A DNA stretch of 39,515 nt from NCBI GenBank assembly GCA_003150225.1, contig QAND01000025.1, positions 1 through 39,515 on the forward strand, read 5' to 3'. The position numbers and the translations under genes are program-made. The stretch comes from Bacillota bacterium (GTDB lineage Bacteria; Bacillota; Clostridia; Christensenellales; QAND01). Positions 1-6,592 of this stretch are shown here, one piece after another. The first letter of the stretch is position 1. Every line of letters starts with the position of its first letter. The notes beneath the pieces were generated by a model. It saw nothing but the letters and a program-made list of their open reading frames with translations, was not told the DNA's origin and searched no databases.

Positions 1-178
1 CCTTTCGCTCCATGGGACGGTTAACAAGGCAGTAAGCCGCGGAGACTCCAATCTCCCCTAATACCAGGACCGCCAGCCCCAGCTGCCCCACCAGAGGAAC
101 ATCCTTGAAAATGGCTGCTGCCAACAGGTAGAGGACAATGAGGCCAAAGGATAGGATATTTTGCAGTTTTTTACTCAA
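1..178 (-). CDS. Small membrane protein, partial (C-terminus outside window)
   Basis: The reading frame starts at TTG (178-176) and runs off the left edge after 59 codons. A GGAGG ribosome-binding site lies seven bases upstream, inside the end of the preceding acetyltransferase gene, and the two genes overlap by 8 bases, so translation is probably coupled. The protein begins MSKKLQN and then shows two hydrophobic stretches (about residues 8-24 and 32-51) separated by a short polar loop, so it is most likely an integral membrane protein of two or more helices. I do not recognise the family. The TTG start is inferred from the Shine-Dalgarno position; no ATG is available nearby. Confidence 0.6.
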   Translation of the reverse strand, partial: MSKKLQNILSFGLIVLYLLAAAIFKDVPLVGQLGLAVLVLGEIGVSAAYCLVNRPMERK

Positions 179-929
179 TGGGCGCCTCCTCGGGACGTGC
201 TTTTAGCTGTTTTCTCATGGGAATGATCCCCTCCTCGTCGGGTTCCGGGCCGTCTATCTCCAGATATCCCATCCTTCGGTAGAATCCTCTGCCCGTAATG
301 GAGGAGGGGATCAGCACGCTGGCGCCTCCCTGCCCTCTCACATAGGCTTCTCCCGCTTGGATCAGTTGGCGTCCTATGCCCTTCCCCTGTTCACCAGGCT
401 CCACGAATACCGTAAGGAAACAGTAGTCCGCCCCGGCGCCCTGCCAGGCCCGTTCGATCCCCAGGGTTCCCAGGATACGTTCCTCCTCCATGGCCACCAG
501 GATATGCCGCTTGGCGCTGGCCACCGCCAGCCCCTCCGGCGTATAGGAAAGGGCATACCGCTCCGTCCGCTCCGGTCCATAGTCCCTAAGATTCACCTGG
601 CGGATGGTACGGCGTATCAGCGCGCACAGGGCGCCGGCCTGATCCGGCGCAAAGGGTTGAATGCGCGTCCGGCCCCGCACCCAGTAGGCGGATCCGTCCC
701 GTTTTCGATCCAGGTACCCGTACTCCACCAGGCTCCGGCGCAGCAAAAAATAATCGTCGAAGGTATGCCATTCGCCGATAAGAGCGTTTACCTCCCCCTC
801 GGTATAGACATGGCTTTCGCTGAATTTACCGGCAAGATATGCCGTTACCATGCGTTTTTTTGCCTGTTTAGCGGGCCATATGGCAATCCGCCCTTTTTCA
901 TCCAAAAATCCCTTGATCTCCTGCTCCAA
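171..929 (-). CDS. DUF2087 - GNAT acetyltransferase fusion protein
   Basis: 252 residues. Residues about 8-85 look like a DUF2087 domain: a basic helix, then YLAGKF, the YTEGEVN block and LRRSLVEYGYLDR, ending in a Tyr-Trp; this small domain is predicted to bind nucleic acid and is often found in regulators. Residues about 90-245 are a GNAT N-acetyltransferase, with the acetyl-CoA pyrophosphate loop EQGKGIGRQL (about 180-189) and the C-terminal FYRRMGY block. The substrate cannot be told; small molecules, antibiotics or protein N-termini are all possible. The start is TTG (929), chosen because a purine-rich GAGGGGGAAGG site lies just before it and no closer ATG exists. It is followed by the overlapping small membrane protein gene. 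Family assignment is firm for GNAT and good for DUF2087. Confidence 0.85.
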   Translation of the reverse strand: MEQEIKGFLDEKGRIAIWPAKQAKKRMVTAYLAGKFSESHVYTEGEVNALIGEWHTFDDYFLLRRSLVEYGYLDRKRDGSAYWVRGRTRIQPFAPDQAGALCALIRRTIRQVNLRDYGPERTERYALSYTPEGLAVASAKRHILVAMEEERILGTLGIERAWQGAGADYCFLTVFVEPGEQGKGIGRQLIQAGEAYVRGQGGASVLIPSSITGRGFYRRMGYLEIDGPEPDEEGIIPMRKQLKARPEEAPIE

Positions 930-971
930 TGCCTTCCCCCTCTTTTCCCTGCCAGTGTACCACAGAACGCC

Positions 972-1003
972 AAAAAGAAAAAACGCGGGAGCAAAGCTCC
1001 CGC
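972..1003 (-). terminator. Rho-independent terminator after the 1018-1656 gene
   Basis: Perfect 8-bp stem GCGGGAGC/GCTCCCGC (985-992 with 996-1003), AAA/TTT loop, followed on the minus strand by a T-rich run (972-983). It lies 15 bases after the stop of the 212-residue regulator gene and upstream of the acetyltransferase. Confidence 0.85.
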
Positions 1004-1017
1004 TTAGGAGGATCTCT

Positions 1018-1656
1018 TTAGCCGGCGTTGTCCCGGGCCTGGCTGGCCATGCTCACCAGGGTGGCCAGCTGCTGTAAAAACGCCGCCGCGTCGATGGTCT
1101 TGATATCCCGGAGAGTCCTCACCAGCTCCTGGACGGTTTCGTCCACCTCGGGCGGCTGGCTGGATCCCGGCTTCCGACCACTCTTATGGGGCCGTTGCTG
1201 GGAATAGGGGTTAAAGGTGTCCTTGCCCTCCTCCTGCATCCGTCGGTAGACCGCCAGCACCGTTTCGGGATAGTTCTTTACCATACTTCGGTACTTGTTC
1301 TGGTACCGCAGCATGGCTTTTTTATCCCCTTCCCCCATGGTCATGGTGATGCTCCGCACGCTGATCCCATGGGCTTGGGCGGAGAGCACCGTCTCAATGA
1401 GGGTTTCGATCTCCTCCTGGGTAAAGGGGGTAAAGGCGTTTCGGTCGCCGGGCACCGTGAGCTCTCCCTCCTTCACGGCGGCGTAGTAGTAGTTGCGCAC
1501 GCTGTTGGGCTTCCGCCCCGTAGCCTGGGCAATGCTCTCAAAGGCGGAGCGCAGAGGCTGCCCCTGCTCCCGGGCCGTCCGCACCCGCTCATACAAAAGC
1601 TGCCGTTCCTCCTCCTGCCAGCCCTGCCGGGCGGATTTCTTTGCTATCTGGGTCAT
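1018..1656 (-). CDS. Putative Myb/SANT-like DNA-binding regulator
   Basis: 212 residues, highly charged and soluble. Residues about 10-65 (GWQEEERQLL ... SIAQATGRKPNSVRNYYY) resemble a Myb/SANT-like three-helix DNA-binding fold, with the NSVRNYYY stretch as a candidate recognition helix. Residues 74-130 may be a second related unit (FTQEEIETLI ... SVRSITMTM ... LRYQNKYRSMVK). A proline/serine linker (about 150-168) leads to a C-terminal amphipathic helix likely to dimerise. The general look recalls prespore regulators of the RsfA kind in Bacillus, but I cannot confirm this. ATG at 1656 is preceded by an AGGGGG site. The gene is monocistronic: it ends in a terminator and is separated from asnS by another terminator. 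Confidence 0.65.
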   Translation of the reverse strand: MTQIAKKSARQGWQEEERQLLYERVRTAREQGQPLRSAFESIAQATGRKPNSVRNYYYAAVKEGELTVPGDRNAFTPFTQEEIETLIETVLSAQAHGISVRSITMTMGEGDKKAMLRYQNKYRSMVKNYPETVLAVYRRMQEEGKDTFNPYSQQRPHKSGRKPGSSQPPEVDETVQELVRTLRDIKTIDAAAFLQQLATLVSMASQARDNAG

Positions 1657-1763
1657 ACTCGTTCCCCCTGTCTTTGATTACAGACCTATTATTGACGCGA
1701 TTCCCATATTTATTCCATTTTTAAGAGGCAATTCCAAGGCGGCGCCCCCGTCTTTTGGGACAG

Positions 1764-1796
1764 AAAAAAGCGGAAACCTCCTACTGTTTCCGCTTT
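1764..1796 (-). terminator. Rho-independent terminator of asnS
   Basis: Stem AAAGCGGAAAC/GTTTCCGCTTT (1767-1777 with 1786-1796), 8-base loop, followed on the minus strand by a run of six T. It lies about 40 bases after the asnS stop codon. Confidence 0.85.
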
Positions 1797-1837
1797 CGTG
1801 TAGTATATCCTATGACAGCAATATAGGGGATAGAACG

Positions 1838-3220
1838 CTAGAAATCGGCGTTCTTGGGGGTCCGGGGATAGGGAAGCACGTCCCGGATATTGGCGATGCC
1901 CGTCATATACATGACCGCCCGCTCCAGCCCCAGGCCATAGCCGGAGTGGACTACGGTGCCGTATTTCCGCAGATCCAGATACCAGCCATAGGCGTCCACA
2001 TCCAGGCCGGCCTCCTTCATCTTATCCAGCAGCACGTCGTACCGTTCCTCCCGCTGGCTGCCGCCGATCATCTCCCCCACGCCGGGGACCAGGAGATCCA
2101 TGGCGGCCACGGTTTTGCCGTCCTCGTTCATCCGCATGTAGAAGGCCTTGATCTCCTTGGGGTAGTCGGTAACGAACACCGGACGGTGGAAGACCTTCTC
2201 ACAGAGATACCGCTCGTGCTCGGTCTGCAGGTCGATCCCCCAGCTTACAGGATAGTTGAACTTCTCGTCGGCCTTTTGCAGAAGATCGATGGCCTCGGTG
2301 TAGGTCACATGGCCGAAATCCGCGGTGCGGACGGCATCCAGCCGGTCGATCACCCCTTTGGCGATGAACCGGTCGAAGAACTCCATCTCCTCAGCGCCGT
2401 TTTCCAGCACATAGTTCGCGCAGGATTTGATCATCCGCTGGGCGTTGTCCATATTGCCCATAAGGTCGCAGAAGGCCATCTCGGGTTCCACCATCCAGAA
2501 CTCCGCCGCATGGCGTGCGGTGTTGCTGTTCTCCGCCCGGAAGGTAGGGCCAAAGGTATAGCAATCCCCATAGGCCAGGGCAAAGGCCTCCACGTTGAGC
2601 TGGCCGCTCACCGTCAGATGGGTCTTTTTGCCGAAGAAGTCCTGGCTGTAATCCACCTGACCGTCCTCCGTCCGAGGGGGGGTCTCCAGATCCAGGGTGG
2701 TCACCTGGAACATCTCCCCGGCGCCCTCGCAATCGCTGCCGGTGATGAGCGGCGTATGGACGTATACAAACCCCTCTTCCCGGAAGAACTGATGGATGGC
2801 ATGGCACAGAAGGCTTCGCACCTTAAAGGCGGCGTAATAGGTGTTGGTCCTGGGCCGCAGATGGCCGATGGTCCGCAAATATTCCAGGGAATGGCGCTTC
2901 TTCTGAAGGGGATAATCGCTGGGGCATTTGGACAGCACGGCAAACCTCTGGCAGCTTAGCTCGACCGCCTGTTTGCCCCCGGCCGAAGCCACCACCCGCC
3001 CGGTGGCTTCCACCACGTCTCCGGTGGAGCACCGGCTCATCTGACGGCCGATCTCCTCGGCTCCCACCACCTGGATATCCCCCAGGCAGCTTCCATCCCA
3101 TAGGTTTAAAAACACCACGGATTTCATATCCCGCACCGACCGCACCCGGCCCATGAGGGTAACCTCTTTTTCCATATAGGCATCCGGATGCCGTAACAGC
3201 GGCATGATCTTCTGCGCCAT
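1838..3220 (-). CDS. asnS: Asparagine--tRNA ligase
   Basis: 460 residues, normal length for bacterial AsnRS. It charges tRNA-Asn with asparagine. An N-terminal OB-fold anticodon-binding domain (about 14-110) is followed by the class II catalytic domain with motif 2 (FRAENSNTARHAAEFWMVEPE) and the motif 3 block GYGLGLERAVMYMTG near the C-terminus. ATG at 3220 is chosen because GGGAGG lies six bases upstream and the promoter's predicted transcript begins about 20 bases before it; the longer frame reaching 3319 would start upstream of the promoter. The very short leader rules out a T-box. It is divergently oriented from the gene at 3347. Confidence 0.97.
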   Translation of the reverse strand: MAQKIMPLLRHPDAYMEKEVTLMGRVRSVRDMKSVVFLNLWDGSCLGDIQVVGAEEIGRQMSRCSTGDVVEATGRVVASAGGKQAVELSCQRFAVLSKCPSDYPLQKKRHSLEYLRTIGHLRPRTNTYYAAFKVRSLLCHAIHQFFREEGFVYVHTPLITGSDCEGAGEMFQVTTLDLETPPRTEDGQVDYSQDFFGKKTHLTVSGQLNVEAFALAYGDCYTFGPTFRAENSNTARHAAEFWMVEPEMAFCDLMGNMDNAQRMIKSCANYVLENGAEEMEFFDRFIAKGVIDRLDAVRTADFGHVTYTEAIDLLQKADEKFNYPVSWGIDLQTEHERYLCEKVFHRPVFVTDYPKEIKAFYMRMNEDGKTVAAMDLLVPGVGEMIGGSQREERYDVLLDKMKEAGLDVDAYGWYLDLRKYGTVVHSGYGLGLERAVMYMTGIANIRDVLPYPRTPKNADF

Positions 3221-3245
3221 GTTCTGCCTCCCAAGTTTTTTTCTC

Positions 3246-3274
3246 ATTATAGCATACCGGCGGGTGGTTGTCCC
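3246..3274 (-). promoter_or_regulatory. Sigma-A type promoter of asnS
   Basis: On the minus strand GGGACA (3274-3269), 17-base spacer, TATAAT (3251-3246). The predicted start site is about 20 bases before the asnS ATG. Confidence 0.7.
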
Positions 3275-3346
3275 TCCTCTTGAACCCATGGAGTGGGATA
3301 TGGGCGGGGGACTCTGCATAAGCTATTCCGATAGGAGTTGATTTCC

Positions 3347-4396
3347 ATGACCCCCGCATACGCCCTTCCGGTTTTGATGATCTCCTGCCCCGGCGTCAAC
3401 TGTCTCATCACCCTGGGCAGCACCCTCATCGGGGAAACCGACGATTCCCCTGCCGTCCCCATCGCGCCCAACGGCCCCTGCTACCTTACGATAACCCCTC
3501 TTGTACAGCCTCAGGAAGGGGTGCTGCTGCCCCGGGCCATCCGCCTCTGGCTGGAGGATGGGGCCCTCACAGGGCCTCTGCCCCAAGGGGTGGAAGCATA
3601 CTGCGCTCCCTCCGGCCTGATTGAGCTGTCGGTAACGCTGCCCCTTCTGCCCCCCGCCCCGGAGCCCTCGGTGCCCTACGGCCTCAGCCGGGTGGAGCTG
3701 CGGGGAGAGCGCGGCACCTATGTCGCCACCCTATACCGGGAAAACGGCCTTCGGGTGGCGGTAGAGGATCCCAAAAGCGATGTGATGATCGCCCTCCACG
3801 CGCCCCGGGATCTCACCGATGGAAGGCTCATGGCCCATCCCTTCTCCTGCACCCACGACGACCTGATCCTTACCGGCCAAGGCCCCTATGGGCATCGGTT
3901 TTTGGTGTTCTCCGCCCGGGAGGACTACGCTCCCATTGTGGACGACTACGCCCAGGGGGAATTCCGGCAGGGGGTTCTCTACACCCTTGAGAGCCTGGGG
4001 GATCTGTCCGGCCATCAGTATCAGCGAATCTATCGCATGGAAAACGGCAAGCTCCAGGAATCCGGTTCCTATGGGTACTTCTCCAGCCAGCGACGGCAGC
4101 TAAATGGCCCTCAGCTTTGCATCGGCCTATGCCAAAGCGTTAAACTGGGCCTAGTGGAGGAGGCCATGGGCCTTCTAACCCCCTCCTTACGGGAGCAGAT
4201 CGACGGTTCTGGCCTGGCCGGTTTCATCGGCGATTTTCACGATATCCGCCCCCTGTACCGGGAAAACGGAAGCCGGGTGGCCCTTACCCTATCCTACCCC
4301 AAGGAGGAGAATTGCTATACCCTCTATACCCTGGTCTTTACATTAAAGAACGGCCTGGTGGACAACATACAGGAGGAGGACCCCGATGAGTTTTGA
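3347..4396 (+). CDS. Conserved-looking protein of unknown function
   Basis: 349 residues, no signal peptide or membrane helix. I do not recognise a family. Residues about 8-55 (CPGVNCLITLGSTLIGETDD) look like a short beta-sandwich module of the kind that decorates other domains; residues 95-230 are predicted beta-rich with repeated aromatic-Arg pairs; residues 255-349 form a mixed alpha/beta tail, LGLVEEAMGLLTPSLREQ followed by two strands. The composition is coding-like (strong third-position GC bias) and the frame is uninterrupted. ATG at 3347 follows AGGAG by nine bases; an in-frame TTG at 3338 is too close to that site. It is transcribed divergently from asnS and followed by a zinc peptidase gene with its own promoter. 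Confidence 0.7.
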   Translation: MTPAYALPVLMISCPGVNCLITLGSTLIGETDDSPAVPIAPNGPCYLTITPLVQPQEGVLLPRAIRLWLEDGALTGPLPQGVEAYCAPSGLIELSVTLPLLPPAPEPSVPYGLSRVELRGERGTYVATLYRENGLRVAVEDPKSDVMIALHAPRDLTDGRLMAHPFSCTHDDLILTGQGPYGHRFLVFSAREDYAPIVDDYAQGEFRQGVLYTLESLGDLSGHQYQRIYRMENGKLQESGSYGYFSSQRRQLNGPQLCIGLCQSVKLGLVEEAMGLLTPSLREQIDGSGLAGFIGDFHDIRPLYRENGSRVALTLSYPKEENCYTLYTLVFTLKNGLVDNIQEEDPDEF

Positions 4397-4407
4397 CGTC
4401 TGCTCTC

Positions 4408-4436
4408 TTGCGCGGGCGCCCTCCGTCTGCTACAAT
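4408..4436 (+). promoter_or_regulatory. Promoter of the zinc peptidase gene
   Basis: TTGCGC (4408-4413), 17-base spacer, TACAAT (4431-4436) with a TGC extension directly before the -10 box. The 33 bases to the ATG contain an AGAAAGGA ribosome-binding site. Confidence 0.6.
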
Positions 4437-4468
4437 AGGCGTCAATCTTCTAAAAGAAAGGATTATCC

Positions 4469-5158
4469 ATGCCATACTTCTTCTGGGATTCCACCCTGTT
4501 GATTCTGATCCCCGGGATTTTGTTGGCGCTTTTCGCCCAATCCTATGTTTCCTCCACCTATCGCAAATATAGCGCTGTGGCCACCCATGGCGGCCTCCCT
4601 GCCCATACCGTGGCTCGCCGGATTTTGGACGACGCCGGCCTCCATGGGGTACAAGTGGAGCCCACCGCCGGCCATCTGACCGACCACTATGATCCCCGCG
4701 CCAGGGTTCTACGCCTATCGGAGGGGGTTTACGGCTCCAGCTCCATCTCCGCCCTGGGCATCGCCGCCCATGAGGCGGGACATGCCATCCAGCACGGCAA
4801 GGGTTACGCCTTTTTGAAGGTGCGCAACGCCATCTTCCCGGTGGTGCGGATTGCCAGCAGCCTGGCCATCCCCCTGCTGCTGGCCGGCCTTTTGCTGGAG
4901 GTGGCGGCTCTATACGACGTAGCCCTCATCCTATACGCCACCGCCATTGTGTTTCAGCTCATCACCCTGCCGGTGGAGTTTAACGCCTCCCGCCGGGCTA
5001 CCGATATTCTGGCGGCGGAGGGCTATCTGGATTACGGGGAGGTTCAGGGGGCTCAGAAGGTGCTGCGGGCGGCGGCCCTCACCTACATCGCCAGTTTTCT
5101 GCTGTCCCTCCTGCAATTTTTGCGCCTACTGGCCATCACCGGCTCCCGCCGGGATTGA
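4469..5158 (+). CDS. Membrane zinc metallopeptidase, YugP family
   Basis: 229 residues. Zinc-dependent integral membrane peptidase of the Zn_peptidase_2 (YugP) family; its substrates are not known. The active-site HEAGH motif is at residues 101-105, preceded by the family block TDHYDPRARVLRLS (about 71-84). Hydrophobic segments lie near residues 4-24, 125-145, 149-167 and 203-222. A further family feature is FNASRRATDILA (171-182), in which the acidic residue could be the third zinc ligand. Length agrees with the family (about 225-230). The ATG at 4469 follows AGAAAGGA. It is a single gene between its own promoter and a strong terminator. Confidence 0.92.
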   Translation: MPYFFWDSTLLILIPGILLALFAQSYVSSTYRKYSAVATHGGLPAHTVARRILDDAGLHGVQVEPTAGHLTDHYDPRARVLRLSEGVYGSSSISALGIAAHEAGHAIQHGKGYAFLKVRNAIFPVVRIASSLAIPLLLAGLLLEVAALYDVALILYATAIVFQLITLPVEFNASRRATDILAAEGYLDYGEVQGAQKVLRAAALTYIASFLLSLLQFLRLLAITGSRRD

Positions 5159-5168
5159 ATGGACGCAT

Positions 5169-5200
5169 AAAAAAGACCCGGAACATCCGGGTCTTTTTTT
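5169..5200. terminator. Bidirectional terminator between peptidase and radical SAM genes
   Basis: Stem GACCCGGA/TCCGGGTC (5175-5182 with 5186-5193), ACA loop, A-run on one side and a seven-T run on the other. It serves the convergent genes ending at 5158 (plus) and 5215 (minus). Confidence 0.9.
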
Positions 5201-5214
5201 GCGTTGTTGTTCGT

Positions 5215-5823
5215 TCACCGCTCCGGCTCGATAAAGGCGCGCACCCGAAGGGGGACGCCGCAGGCCTCCGCAAGCTTCCGGCATTTTTCAATCTCCGCCT
5301 CACCGATGGTATCCACCACCGAAAGGATCACCTCCGGCACATGCTCCTTAGCCGCCTTTGCAAAGGACAATAGGCCAGGGAAGGCTTCCAGCCCAAACCG
5401 GCTGTGGCACAGGTCCTCATAGGACTGGGCATCCCCCATGTTGAGGCTGATGGACACGCAGTCGATGAGGCCGGCAAGGTCCGGGGTCACGTCCCGGCCG
5501 TAGATGAGGTTGGCCTGGCCGTTGGTGTTGATCCGGGTGTATTTTCCCTTTTCCTTGGCGTAGGCCGCCACCTCCAGAAGCTCCGGGAGGCGCATCATGG
5601 GCTCCCCAAAGCCGCAGAACACCACTTCCCGATACCGATCCAGGTGGTCCATCTGGGCGATGACCTCCTGGGCGGTGGGCTCCTTTTTGATCCACAGGTA
5701 GTGGCCGCCCACCCCATCAGCGCCGCGGCGGACGCAAAATTCACAGTTGTTGGTACAGCGGTTGGTCAGATTGATATAGAGATTTCCCTCATAGGGATAC
5801 GTGTAAACATCGCTGCGTTCCAT
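5215..5823 (-). CDS. TatD-associated radical SAM protein
   Basis: 202 residues. The radical SAM cluster motif is C-TNN-C-EF-C at residues 23, 27 and 30, followed by a GFGEPMMRLPELLEVA block (the GGE-like SAM-binding motif) and a strand-rich TIM-barrel half. Short radical SAM proteins of this type are known as TatD-associated (TIGR04038-like); the reaction is not established. The ATG lies one base after the tatD stop codon, with only a weak GGTGAAG site inside the end of tatD, so translation is probably coupled. It is the last gene of the comB-metG-tatD cluster and ends before a terminator. The C-terminus is short compared with full radical SAM enzymes, which fits a partial barrel. Confidence 0.88.
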   Translation of the reverse strand: MERSDVYTYPYEGNLYINLTNRCTNNCEFCVRRGADGVGGHYLWIKKEPTAQEVIAQMDHLDRYREVVFCGFGEPMMRLPELLEVAAYAKEKGKYTRINTNGQANLIYGRDVTPDLAGLIDCVSISLNMGDAQSYEDLCHSRFGLEAFPGLLSFAKAAKEHVPEVILSVVDTIGEAEIEKCRKLAEACGVPLRVRAFIEPER

Positions 5824-5824
5824 A

Positions 5825-6592
5825 TTACTTCACCATCTTCCCGTATAGTCTCTGGGTATTTTCCTCCGTCAGCCGCGCAAGCGCCTCCCGGTTCTGATTT
5901 CGCAGCTCACAGAGCCGGTCCAGGGTATGGGCCACAAAGGCGGGCTGGTTCCGCTTTCCCCGCATGGGGACAGGGGCCAGGTAGGGACTGTCGGTCTCGA
6001 TCAGGATCCGGTCATCCGGCACCATTTTAGCCACATCCAGGAGCTTGTTGGCATTTTTGAACGTGACTGGACCCGCGAAAGAGATGTAGTACCCTAAGTC
6101 CAAACAGGCCTTTGCGGTCTCTACGCTGCCGGAAAAGCAGTGCAGCACCCCGATGACCTCTCCCCGGTACCGGGCTAGGCCCTCCAGCACATGCTGGGTA
6201 GCCTCCCTGCTATGGATGCAGACGGGAGCGGAGAGAGCCTTTGCCAGGGAAAGCTGTTCATCGAATACCCGGAGCTGAACCGCTCGTGGGGAGAAATCAT
6301 AGTGGTAATCCAACCCGATTTCCCCGATACCCAGGCATTTTTCGTCCCGGTACAGCTCTCCTAGGCGGCCAAGATAATTCTCCGGCACGCCGGCAGCCTC
6401 ATGGGGATGCACCCCTGCCAGAAAGTAGATCATGGGGTGGGCCCGGCTCAAGTCCCGGGCCTGAACGCTATCCGCAAGATTGGTTCCTGCCTCGATGACG
6501 GCGGATACTCCCGCCCCGCCCAGGCCGGCAATGAGTTCCTCCCGGTCCGAATCAAAGCGCTCCTCCAAAAGGTGGCAGTGGGAGTCGATCAT
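5825..6592 (-). CDS. TatD-family metal-dependent hydrolase (YabD type)
   Basis: 255 residues, the usual size. TatD proteins are metal-dependent deoxyribonucleases with 3'-exonuclease activity; some also remove D-amino acids from tRNA. The metal site is visible: DSHCHL (His5, His7), EIGLDYHYD with the bridging Glu, a CIHSREA block, LHCFSG, and ETDSPYLAP with the conserved Asp near the C-terminus. The ATG at 6592 overlaps the metG stop by four bases (ATGA), and the stop is one base from the radical SAM gene. Position right after metG is a long-standing Firmicute arrangement. Confidence 0.95.
   Translation of the reverse strand: MIDSHCHLLEERFDSDREELIAGLGGAGVSAVIEAGTNLADSVQARDLSRAHPMIYFLAGVHPHEAAGVPENYLGRLGELYRDEKCLGIGEIGLDYHYDFSPRAVQLRVFDEQLSLAKALSAPVCIHSREATQHVLEGLARYRGEVIGVLHCFSGSVETAKACLDLGYYISFAGPVTFKNANKLLDVAKMVPDDRILIETDSPYLAPVPMRGKRNQPAFVAHTLDRLCELRNQNREALARLTEENTQRLYGKMVK

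Noticed and set aside
1493..2959. 488-residue open frame on the plus strand
   Set aside because: It lies opposite asnS and the regulator, with no ribosome-binding site or family features; GC-rich third positions leave few stops in this frame.
3221..3345. T-box riboswitch upstream of asnS
   Set aside because: The promoter leaves only about 20 bases of leader, and no AGGGTGG-type antiterminator sequence is present.
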